This document shows positions 27,124 through 36,668 of a DNA stretch of 64,000 bases, piece by piece. The first letter of the stretch is position 1, and each line of letters starts with the position of its first letter. Source of the DNA: Linnemannia hyalina (lineage: Eukaryota; Mortierellomycota; Mortierellomycetes; Mortierellales; Mortierellaceae); the NCBI GenBank assembly GCA_019671135.1, contig JAHRHY010000014.1:60001-124000 (forward strand), written 5' to 3'. Made by a program: the position numbers and the translations under genes. A model generated the notes under the pieces. That model saw only the letters and a program-made list of their open reading frames with translations, was not told the DNA's origin and did not search any database.

Positions 27124-27680
27124 TTAGGGGCGAAAGTTGGGGACGCTGGCCAGCTCGGTCTTGGCTTCAGCGAGTTCCTCTAGTATCGTTGAACGACATG
27201 GTTAGAGTTAGATGGGGTCCTTGATGTCTCTGGTGTAACTTGCCCTAATAGTAACTACGACAAGGCGAAAAATCAAACTTACTCTTCTTGCTGTTGACTA
27301 ATTGCTTCTTGTTTTCCAAGAAAAAGAGCTTGGACGAAGGTACTCGCTTCGCGTAGATCGTCTATGATAGTAGATTTGGTGTGAAGTGTTGGTATGAGCA
27401 TTAGTGGGGTGATAGTATATGTATGTGCCAATAACAACACTTGTACGCCATTATCGTTTGTGTGAGTACTTACAGCCTTGGGGCGAAGCGACGACAGCTC
27501 CTCGGTCAGAATGTCAAGTTCATGGATCTGAACAAGTTGAGGTGTGAAAAGGGAATGGAAGAATCATGGTCAGTGAAAAGCGGAAGTAGCTGTTGCGTGT
27601 ATGTGAAAGAGTGTAGGCGAGTGGGTGCTCCTGTGCGATGTGTTTGTTGTGCGCACCTTGTTCTTGAGTTCCTCCGCCAT
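27124..27680 (-). CDS. ASDURF-like small prefoldin-family subunit (70 residues)
   Basis: Four small exons, 27657-27680 (24 nt), 27474-27527 (54 nt), 27283-27361 (79 nt) and 27124-27179 (56 nt), join in frame to 70 codons plus stop. The protein is MAEELKNK, then a coiled-coil helix with HELDILTEELSSLRPK, a central turn with SSKLFFLENKKQLV, and a second helix KELAEAKTELASV. Helix-turn-helix with a KLFFL turn is the half-prefoldin plan. It resembles human ASDURF, the prefoldin-like subunit of the PAQosome (R2TP co-chaperone) encoded upstream of ASNSD1, which has a similar LSNLKKNRKVY then IFFLADR pattern. No ASNSD1 frame is present nearby, so here it stands alone. Role as a co-chaperone subunit is inferred. 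Exons this small are easily missed by gene finders. Confidence 0.78.
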
Positions 27681-27960
27681 GGTCGTTTCTTTCTTGAAGG
27701 TGTGCAAGAGCTGAAGTGAATTGCCACCAACGACAGCGTTTAAAACGCCTTTGAATGCATCATGGAAGATGATTGGATCGCATGCACTGCACGATCCCTT
27801 TCATCACCGCTGTGTGCTTTGGGTCGTCACGTCGCACTCCAGGGGCAGTCTTCCATGTCCTCTCGACTTTAAACCAAAGAGACCTCCTTGTACCTCGACT
27901 TGACCTTACTTCCTTTCTACACTCCACTCCCATCAATTATCACCTTCACCTTTTACACAG
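27681..27960. promoter_or_regulatory. 280-bp divergent promoter shared by the ASDURF-like and V-ATPase G genes
   Basis: The two start codons face away from each other 280 bp apart, so both promoters must lie here or in the first introns. The V-ATPase side has a CT-rich leader. No clear TATA box is seen, as expected for housekeeping genes. Confidence 0.45.
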
Positions 27961-28927
27961 ATGGTAATACTCTCACAAACACATATCACCTTCTTCTTTT
28001 CTTTGACCGAGGCGAACCTACTGTTTTGTCCAGGATGGCACACACACTGCATCAACAACAGGATTATTTCGTCGACTTTTCTCCCTCTCGTGCTCGACGT
28101 CACTTTGCATCCGCTTTGAGCTGAGAATGACCATTTCCTAACTCAACCTCGCTTTTACTCGTCACCATAGGCAGCATCCAACTCTCCAGGTATCCAGACC
28201 CTTCTCGAGGCCGAGAAGGAGGCCTCCAAGATTGTCCAGAAGGCCCGCACCTGTAAGCAACCTCTTTCGGTTATGCATGCGCGTTGTCGATTTAGAGCCC
28301 TGGAAGAAAGAGAGACACATTGACTAACAAACATTGTTCTTTTTGTACAAACACGCTCTCCGCTGACGACTTCTACGACTGCTATCGCCGACACCAACAT
28401 TGACACCCATACCGAATACTGCAAAACAACAACCGCACCGACACGACACAATTGACGGCGAGTAGACCGCGTCCAGAGACTCAAGGATGCTCGTGCCGAG
28501 GCAGCAAAGGAGATCGAGGAATTGAAGGCATCCAAGAATGAAGCCTTCCAGAACTTTGAGCAGGAGGTACTACATTCACTTTTCTCTTTGTTGCATTGGA
28601 GGGTGCTTGTTTGGCTAGTGCCCTGGATTGGATACAGAAGAGGAAGACGAGAGAAAACAAGACAAAAGGCTTGATATAGCATGTTGTCATGCGATCTAGT
28701 AGAAAACAACCTGACCTTTGAAAACCCCCTTTTACATATACATGCAATTTTTTTAGCACGCTGGATCATCGGATCAGACATCGCACCGTGTCGAGGTTGA
28801 GACGGAGCAGAAGCGCGTCGAGATTGAGGCTGCATTCGCCAAGAACCGCGGGGCTGTCCTCGACAAGCTGCTCGACACTGTCTTTACCGTCGAGCCCAAG
28901 ATCCACCCCAACGCGCGCTTCAACTAG
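27961..28927 (+). CDS. VMA10: V-type proton ATPase subunit G
   Basis: Subunit G pairs with subunit E to form the peripheral stalks of the V1 sector, which hold the catalytic head against rotation during vacuolar and endosomal acidification. Exons 27961-27963, 28171-28252, 28466-28566 and 28757-28927 give 118 residues, the usual length. The first coding exon is the ATG alone: GT follows immediately, and the next exon reads AASNSPGIQTLLEAEKEA, matching the conserved GIQxLLxAEK start of the family. A long charged helix (KDARAEAAKEIEELKASK) and the C-terminal KNRGAVLDKLLDTVF match the family too. The ATG-only exon is inferred from frame and homology; no other ATG in the intron gives this frame with a usable splice site. 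Confidence 0.9.
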
Positions 28928-29534
28928 ATATACATCGGACTCTCTTGACACCCACCATCCTGATATTTCATTTATCGACACCCCAATCTCAACCGCACTA
29001 CCCGCTCACGCCACTATCAGCAACAAATAGCAAAAATAAAGAACTCGAGGAATCCACTTCCAGCTGTGCTTTCTTCCTTGACAATAGATACTCGGGATAT
29101 AGCAGCCATCAAGAAATTGAATACAAAACAAACTGCGTTTGTGTGCAGGTTGAAGAAGGGTGCAGAGAGGCATACCTGATCCTTCTGTGGGCATGGAGAT
29201 AGTTCGACGTTTGATTTCCTTATGAGCATGGTCAAAGTGTGAAGAGGTGGCTTGGGTGGTTCGCCCACACCCGTGGGAAGTCAGATGGAAATGTGTCAAG
29301 CCGGGCCAAGTATCTCCACACCGCAGCCCGACTGGCACTCGTACCACTATGTACTAAAGTGCAGAGCAGATCATTCCTTGTTGACACATTTCGATTCTTT
29401 TCTTTATCCTTTCTTTCCTCCGCACTCTCTCCCGGATCACCTACTCCCCCATCCATCTCTCTCCTTTCATCAGATTCCACTCCGGATCCGGTAACGTCGA
29501 TCGAGATCATACACATCCACACACTCTCTTCCTA
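28928..29534. other. Spacer between V-ATPase G and pantothenate synthetase genes
   Basis: It holds the 3' UTR of the ATPase gene and the promoter and 5' leader of the next gene. The last 150 bp are CT-rich. I see no gene. Confidence 0.4.
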
Positions 29535-31115
29535 ATGCTCCGCTATTCAAAGGCATCTGCCACCAGAGCCTTGTCCCGACTCCAAACACCCACTACTACT
29601 TCAGCAACACTCCAAGCACGTTCCTTCCTCACCTCCACTCTCGCCCACAAGCAACAACTTAAGCACACCAGCGTCAACAAGACCAGGACCTTACCTGTTC
29701 TCCACTCCACTTCCTCCTCCTCCTTCTCGTCGCCCAACTTCTTCACACGCTGTATAGAACCCAGACTGTTTTCATCCCTCTCGGCCACCTCTTTCTCCAA
29801 AATGAGCACTCCCTCCAACAACACCCCCCATGCCACCACTGCTGCTGAAGGCAAGTTTATCACTCCTCTTGACCATATTCAGTCGATTGATGTCCCACAC
29901 AGTTGAATCCATAGTCCTAACCTACCTGGTTCTCGCTGCTCTATGTTCCAATGGATGCAATAGGCAAGATCCCAGTGTTCGACTCGATTGCAGCGTTCCG
30001 CGAGTGGCGCAAGGAGCAGACCCGCCAGAACAAGGTCGTTGGCTTTGTCCCTACCATGGGAGCCCTGCATGATGGACACCTGGACCTCGGTATGTATCCT
30101 AAGAATGAATTATTATTGGCTACTGATCAAAGAACAAGAAATAGAACGAGAACGATTGATCGACAGCCTTTCTTGAGTGATAATGTCCGAGACAATATTG
30201 ATGCGGTTCTGATTTCGCGACCTCGACGCGTCTCCCCTTGAAAGGTCACGAACACGCGCGTATATTTTCTACATCTTATTCATCTCCCTTACCTCTCTCT
30301 ATTTCCCACTCGCAGTGAAGACAGCTAAGAAGGAGTGTGACGCGGTCGTAGTCTCGATCTTTGTCAACCCCGCCCAGTTTGCCCCTCACGAGGACCTCGA
30401 TCAGTACCCCCGCACCTTCGACACCGACTATGCATCTTTGGTCTCGACAAACGCATGTGCAGCGATCCTCCTCCCCAAGGTCAGCGAAATGTACCCCGTC
30501 GGCATTTCTCTTGACCGGTCCCAGCAGCGTGGCGCCTTTGTCGAGGTCCAGGGACTCTCCCACCAGATGGAGGGTATCCCCCGCCCCCACTTCTTCCGCG
30601 GAGTCGCGACTGTTGTCACCAAGCTGTTCAATATTGTCCAGCCAGACCGTGCCTTTTTCGGTCAGAAGGATGCCCAGCAGTGTGTGGTCCTCCGTGCCAT
30701 GATCCGTGATCTGTTGTTGCCCATCACCATGCGTGCCGTCCCCACTTGCCGTGAGGCTGACGGCATGGCTATGTCATCGCGTAACCGGTACTTGACCCCC
30801 GAGATGCGCAAGATCTCCACGCTGCTCTACCGGGCCATCACGGCTGCCAAGAAGAACATTGTCGAGCACAAAGTCCAAGACCGCGAAGAGATCTTGAAGC
30901 CCGCCTATGCGATCATTGAGCAGGTCAAGCAAGAGTGCAAGGACCAAGGATTGGATTTTGATATCCGTTTGGACTACTTGTCGTTGGTCGATGTTGAGAC
31001 CTTGAGCGAGTTGCAGGTCTTGGGTGAATCTCAGGCGGCCATCTTGTCTGGCGCCGTCTATGTCGGCACCACCCGTCTGATCGACAATGTCCTCATCAAC
31101 ACCGAAGAGCTGTAA
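29535..31115 (+). CDS. PAN6: Pantothenate synthetase (pantoate-beta-alanine ligase), probably with a mitochondrial presequence
   Basis: Joins pantoate and beta-alanine with ATP to make pantothenate, the precursor of coenzyme A. Exons 29535-29850, 29964-30089 and 30316-31115 give 413 residues. The catalytic body starts at GKIPVFDSIAAFREW (about residue 106). It has the HIGH-type ATP motif FVPTMGALHDGH, SIFVNPAQF, FFGQKDAQQ and the KMSKS-like MAMSSRNRYL, all standard for PanC. The first 89 residues before the internal Met at 29802 are Ser/Thr/Arg-rich with few acids (MLRYSKASATRALSRLQ), typical of mitochondrial import; starting at 29802 would give a 324-residue cytosolic form. Intron 1 uses a GC donor (AAG|GCAAGT), which is needed to keep the frame. 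Bacterial PanC is about 280 residues. Confidence 0.93.
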
Positions 31116-31379
31116 ACTCATCCTATTTATTCCACCATTGTACCCTCTCACAAACACCTCGCCATAAAGCTACATGTATTAAGTATGGGTTGCCTTTTTT
31201 TTATTGGATAGAGATAAGAGTAGTAAATAGTGAAAATCGCAGACTTGAAAGTGTGGTTAGTAGTCGTCTCTGGGTTGAGCTGTGGAGTCGACATGTTTAT
31301 GTTGCCTCATGTCCCAAATTTTCTGTCTAAGAGGAGCTCTGGTCGGGTAGTCAATGTCGCACTGTCTGTTGTCCTCGTC

Positions 31380-31703
31380 TTAGGGTTTTTCGCATTCGCT
31401 CGCAATACCCTTCACCATGCACTTTTCGAATCTATCTTGGATAGGTTTCTTGCACTCCTGGTTCCCGAGTTCAACCTTGGATCCAGTGTCCTCCTGTGGC
31501 ACTATTTTTCGTGACAATTTATAGAGTGGATGAGAGTTGGACGGTTGGATCGTTAATTTGATTTGTTTCTTTGCTTTTTACATTCAGGCGGGAAGGATGT
31601 ATTGATAGAGTAGTGTTGAAAAGAATAGAGGTTTACATGGAGCAGCAGAGGTGAGGGTCATGATGGCAAGGGCAGCGAAGAGGATAGCGGTGAAGGACTT
31701 CAT
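31380..31703 (-). CDS. Small secreted cysteine-containing protein (62 residues)
   Basis: Two exons, 31637-31703 and 31380-31501, join through a 135-nt GT-AG intron to 63 codons including stop. Residues 1-20 are a textbook signal peptide: MKSF, a hydrophobic core TAILFAALAIMTL, then TSAAP with a likely cut after Ala-20 or Ala-21. The mature peptide of about 41 residues is charged and has three cysteines in the contexts NQECKKP, FEKCMVK and SECEKP. A TATA-like box lies about 100 nt upstream. I do not recognise the family. It could be a secreted signal, an effector-like protein or an antimicrobial peptide; the sequence does not decide. The two exons are 67 and 122 nt long and so escape ORF scanning. 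Spliced frame, signal peptide and TATA box together make it credible. Confidence 0.72.
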
Positions 31704-31802
31704 TGTTGTGTTTTGTTGTTGGTATAGGCGAAGATGGAGCTTTGAGTGTGTTTGTTAAGAAGCAGAAAAAAAACAAGAGCAAACCTGGCTACCCGTTGCA
31801 GG

Positions 31803-31810
31803 TATTTATA
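31803..31810 (-). promoter_or_regulatory. TATA-like box of the small secreted protein gene
   Basis: The minus strand reads GAATATAAATACC, with TATAAATA about 100 nt before the ATG at 31703. Position and match suit a core promoter. Confidence 0.55.
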
Positions 31811-33009
31811 TTCGATGGGAACCAGCTGGGTGATTATGAGAGTGGGAAGCTTTTAATGTGTTCGTGCTCTGTGTGTGTTGCCCCTTGGGACTTAATTGTC
31901 TAAACATCAAAACCACAACAAAAACGAAGAAAGCCAAGGCGTTACCACGCCTTGTCTGGGGCCAGAACTGATTTCTCCATTTCCCTTCTCCAGTCTCACC
32001 CTTCCACCTTTTCCATACTCTCTCCAGTCTGTCGTCATCCCTTTTCGCCCTCTCCCTTCTTTTCTCTCAAAAGAGGACGGTGACTCGTTCTACGGAGGAG
32101 AAAGAGAAGGGAGAGAGAAGGATATGTGAAAAAAGAGCGACCAAAAGCAGGACTAGGAGAAGCTAAGAACCCATTGCTGCCTGTTGCCAAAGGTGTCACT
32201 ACATGCGCATGGCACTGGGTCCCTTCCTCCTGTGGCATCAAACATCATTTTCGTACTCTTCTCAACACCTCTATTTTTTGTGTCTTTCTGGCTACGGCAA
32301 GGACATAACGATGTGGGTGTTCGAAAACCCCATTGAGATACAGATGAATGTAATGGAGCATGCCATACCATGTCACGCACGCGTGTATTCAAAGGTCGAT
32401 AGATACAAGCAGACGACAGAAAGTGCCCATCCCTTTTCGCTTCATTTTCACTATTTCCGTCTCCTTGCTTTGCCCATCTTCTTCTCGCCCCCACGCACAT
32501 GTCGGCCACCACTTCTCCCCCACACACTTCATCCCATCCCATATGAATATGGGATACATATGAATATAAGGATGGGATGGAGTAGTGCTAACTACTTCCG
32601 TGTCGGCTACCAAGAACGTCGAGTGGGGCACTCGTGGCCTCATCGCTGACCGGGTATTGGTTCCTGAAAAAAAAAATTGTAGGCATGTAAGTGTGTTGCA
32701 ATCAACAAAGCAAACAAAAGAGCAAAAGAACACAGGGCTTTTCGTCTGAGAAAAGGGAGAAGACCACAAAGCAAACAGAACAAACAAAACGAAAAACGTG
32801 AGGGGACAAAACTCACCAACGAGGAGAGAACTAGGAGATGACCAGCTCTAACAAACAAAAACGAGAGCTACTAGTGTGCGCTCCCTCACTGCTTCACAAC
32901 CCGTAGGGTCCATTGGTGACCATAGCGAAATTGATCGGGTAAAATACAACTGCTATTTTTTATTATGCTTTTCTTTCGTTTTGTTATTTGAAAGTACAGT
33001 ATGAAAAGT
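31811..33009. other. Intergenic region upstream of the secreted-protein gene and downstream of P450 copy 1
   Basis: No coding region is supported. Several 60-150 codon open frames exist, but none has a domain or credible splice partners. The region probably holds the distal promoter of the secreted-protein gene and the 3' end of the P450 transcript. Confidence 0.4.
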
Positions 33010-36000
33010 TTAAAGGGCGACGGCGGTGGTGTCCTGGTTCAACTCGCGACGGCGGACGCGGATGGGGAGACCGGCAGCGATGGGGAGGGTCAAACCGGCA
33101 GCGTAGCCTGGCTCGTTGACAGGGTCGACCAACTCGAATGTGAAGCGACGGAAGACTGTTGCGATGAATGTCATTGCCTCTGCAGTCGCGAACTGCATAC
33201 CCAAGCTATGTATTGGAACCAAAGGATGGAAAAGTGGTTAGTTGGTGCGTTTACTTCTTTGTTTTGCAACATGGTAACAAAAACTGCAGTAACGGGCAAG
33301 AGCGAAAAAAAAGCAAAGGTATGTCTTACCAGGTGCGGGGTCCGGCATGGAAGGCAGGGAACTTGAAGGGAGTAGCCTTGTCGCCGGTGAGCCAGCGGTC
33401 AGGGTTGAACTCCATGGCATCAGGACCCCAGACACGGGTGTCTCTGCCCATGGTCCAAGGGCTCCACAAGAAGAACTCGCCCTTCTTGATCTCCACTCCG
33501 TCTATTTTGCATCAAGAAAAGTAGGTGGTTTAATACGTAATATTATGGCAAACAAGATACATTGCAATATGCGAGAGAGAGTGTGTGTATCGAAGTATAC
33601 GTACTGGGGAGGACATCATCCTCGACGCAGACCTTCATGTTGCGAGGAACCGAGGGGTACAGGCGGAGGGCTAAAACGGTAAAAATGAGAACATTGGAGA
33701 GTGTGAGTACCAAGGAGCACTCGTGGGTCATGCATATACCTCCATTTCGCAAGGAATGTTCGTCTACTCGCACTGCTTGCTCGATAGCTGCATATGCCAA
33801 TCGCTTTGCGTTCTTTTGGTCTCATACCTTCGTTGAAGCTGCATTGTCGGATAATCCATCGGATTCGGCAATGGAAGAAATGAGAGGAAGGGGGTTTTCA
33901 AGAATGACAACAAATGGTGAAATGAGTTGAGTAATCAAGGGATCATACAAATGGGAGCGCCACAGGTGCGCTCAAACTAGGAAACACATATGCAACATAG
34001 ACACATAGAAAACGACAGGACGCGTCTCAAGCGCAGATGGGAATAATGAAAGGAACGTACCATGCCTCGGCATACTTCAACTTCTTGGTGGTCTCGTAGG
34101 TGGGCTCGGAATCGCCGATGACCTCGTCAATCTCCTCGCGCAACTTGCGGGCAATGTTTTTGTCGGACTGGTCTCTGTGGATCAAGTAGAACATCCATGA
34201 AAGTGCCTGTGCCGTCGTATCACGTCCCGCGCTAGTGTATGGGTAGCACGTTCATAAATAACCGCGTTAGTGACAGAATCCAGGTGTCAGTAAGAATACT
34301 GTCTTCTTTGCATATTTGTCGACCGTTGTACCGCACCCGCCCTTGCTGAAAGGTGTCAAATAAGAAACCCTTACATGATGAAGTTGAGGATGGAGTCCTT
34401 CAGCATATCATCCGAAAGAGGCTCGCCATCCTCGCCCTTGAGGTCCATGAACAACTGCAAAAGATCCTTCTGAGGCTTGTGGTAACCCTCCTGACGACGA
34501 GCACGGATAATATTGAGCGCGAAATCAGTCACGGTCTTCTTGTCTTTGGCGACGATCTTGCTGGTTCCGTCGAGCCACTCGACGAACTTCCAGGGACCCT
34601 TGAAGAGACGCTCACTCACGATGGCGTTGAGACGGTCAAAGGCCAAAGCAAAGTCGACTTCGCCCTCAGGGTTGGCCAAGCATCCGAATGATTGTCCAAA
34701 CGAGACCCTATTGTTGGTTTGGTTTGGTTGCACAAATTAAGCATCGAGGGAATATTAGTTTATGTTTGTTATGCACAAGCGGGTTGAGGTGGCATAGTGA
34801 ATGTCTTCTTCGTGCTCGATTGTGTGTCCGGTGCCTTAGTCTCGAATCCATCACTTTACTTTACGTGGGTTGGAATCACATTCCAACATCGTCACGAAGT
34901 GGTCTGGGTTTTTTGGATGGTACCTGGCAGACCTGATTTTTCGTCCTTTTATGGCATGTTGATCAGGGTTCAGGTGGGAGATTATATTTGATGCGATGCG
35001 GACAACGCCTGAACCCTTAACAACCTGCCATATAAGGACGAAAAAAAATCAGGTCTGCCAGGTACCGATATCCAAAAACCCAGACCACTTCGGGAAGATG
35101 TTGGAATGAGATTCCAACCCACGTAAAGTGAAGGGATGGATTAGAGACTACGGTGCCTTTGTTCGTTGTAGTTTGCGTTGTTAATGTGTCGTGGTCAATG
35201 CCTCCGACGCGTGGGTGTAGTTGATATCGATTCTGTCCGGCATGGTGAGGCTGAGAGTATGGGGACGAAGGAGAGGTAAGGAGGTGCGCAGGTGCTCAAG
35301 TGCCACCAAAGTCCGTGTGTTCGGTCATAATCTCTGTGAACCGAAGGGCATGAGGCGTAGTTGTCGCAAGGGGGGGAATGGTGGATATGATAACAACTGG
35401 GTACAATGTTTGTGTGTAGGGGGAGGTAGGAGGATGAAAGAGCCTGTACACGTAGAAGGAGCGAAGAGACTTACTCGCCAAAGCCGTCGAGGGTGAATCT
35501 GAGGAGGACGTCGTGAACGTCAACGGTGGTGCCACGCTCAGCAATGGTATCAAAGTAGTCGGAGACAATCTGGGACTCTTTGACAAAGACATTGCTCGTG
35601 TAGTCTATTGACAAAGGGCAATCAACCAAAGAAGAAAGGTTAGCATGAATGCATGAGCAAGTCATAGGGAGAGTAGGGAGGAATGGACCATGGGCATGAC
35701 GAAGGGTAGGATAGTGTTCAACTGGCATAACTGGCATTCCTCTCTTCCCTTCCTCGATGGCAGTTATCTTATTCTATTCAACGTCAGATTCGACGTCCCT
35801 CTTTTTTTTTAGTTATACATTCATTCATTCATTCATTCATTCACTTTACTCAATCATGCTCGGATCTCGACTCTCATGTCTCATTCCAATGCAAACGAAT
35901 CTCGGGAAACAAAAGCAACCATTCAAGAGATGGGGGATGATGACAACAGAAACACAGAAAGAGCAACAAGACGTTACCTCGGAAGGCCTTGACGTTAAAG

Positions 36001-36485
36001 ATGTGGGAGGCAAGCTTGCGCTGCCACTTCCAGAGGTTGCCATCGGCACCGAAGATACCCTGTCCCAAAAGATCGGCCATCGATTCTTGCAAGATAGGAC
36101 CCTTCTCGTATGCCCAAAAGTTTGTCTTCAAGACATGTTCGAGGACATCGGGGTTGTTGACCATGATGTTGCGACCGGCACCGGGGATGGTGCACGTCCA
36201 GGTCTCGCCGTACTTTTCGTGGAAGCGGTCGTGCAACTGGGACATTTGGGTCATGGGCAGGCGGAGGAAGAGGATCAGGTTGCCGATGAGGGGAAGACCA
36301 CGGGGTCCGGGGAGGTTGGTGCGACGGGTGCCGACGACGTTGTCGCGGTACTTGATGAGGTAGTAGGCGATGAAAAGGCCGAGGGCGGTCTTGGGGGCAT
36401 TGTTGCGTTCGAATGCCTTGAGCAGGAACGAGAGGGCTGCGGACGACTTGGCAGCCTCTGAGAAATATGTCAATGCTGATTCCAT
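33010..36485 (-). CDS. Cytochrome P450, tandem copy 1 (CYP52/CYP86-clan-like)
   Basis: Membrane-bound haem monooxygenase of 528 residues from eight exons: 35978-36485, 35475-35604, 34375-34707, 34061-34231, 33828-33838, 33605-33670, 33330-33501 and 33010-33205. An N-terminal helix (ALGLFIAYYLI) anchors it in the ER, followed by the hinge NLPGPRGLPLIGN. The I-helix is AGRDTTAQALSW. The K-helix ExxR is EALR, with its Glu encoded in an 11-nt micro-exon. The PERF-region motif is NPDRW, and the haem ligand motif is FHAGPRTCLG, whose Cys codon is split by an intron. The motifs resemble fatty-acid or alkane hydroxylases of the CYP52/CYP86 clan, so lipid hydroxylation is a reasonable guess, not proven. 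Intron 2 (34708-35474) is unusually long because of a large inverted repeat. Confidence 0.92.
34830..35155. repeat. Large imperfect inverted repeat in intron 2 of P450 copy 1 (MITE or fold-back-like)
   Basis: The left arm (about 34830-34975) and right arm (about 35008-35155) are reverse complements with scattered mismatches. Shared blocks include ACGTGGGTTGGAATC, GAAGTGGTCTGGG, GGTACCTGGCAGACCTGAT and GGGTTCAGG. The spacer is about 32 bp. No coding capacity and no clear target-site duplication were found. It is the only such structure in the window and accounts for the 767-bp length of this intron. Confidence 0.85.
35818..35842. repeat. (ATTC)n microsatellite
   Basis: About six tandem copies of the tetranucleotide TCAT/ATTC, inside intron 1 of P450 copy 1. 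Confidence 0.8.
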
Positions 36486-36661
36486 TTTACGTATATGTGT
36501 GTGATTGTGGAGTAAGGGTAGTGGGTCGTTACAAAAGTGAAGGAGGAGGAAGAAGAGGAAGATAAGGATGAGAGGATGGTGTGGGGGGAGAAGAGTGAGA
36601 GTGGAAAGTGTGAGACGATGAAGAAGAAGAAAAGGAGTGAGAATGAGCGCTGAGGATGAAA

Positions 36662-36668
36662 ATATATA
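36662..36668 (-). promoter_or_regulatory. TATA-like element of P450 copy 1
   Basis: Minus strand GTTATATATTTTC lies about 180 nt upstream of the start codon at 36485, in an otherwise CT-rich leader. Confidence 0.4.
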
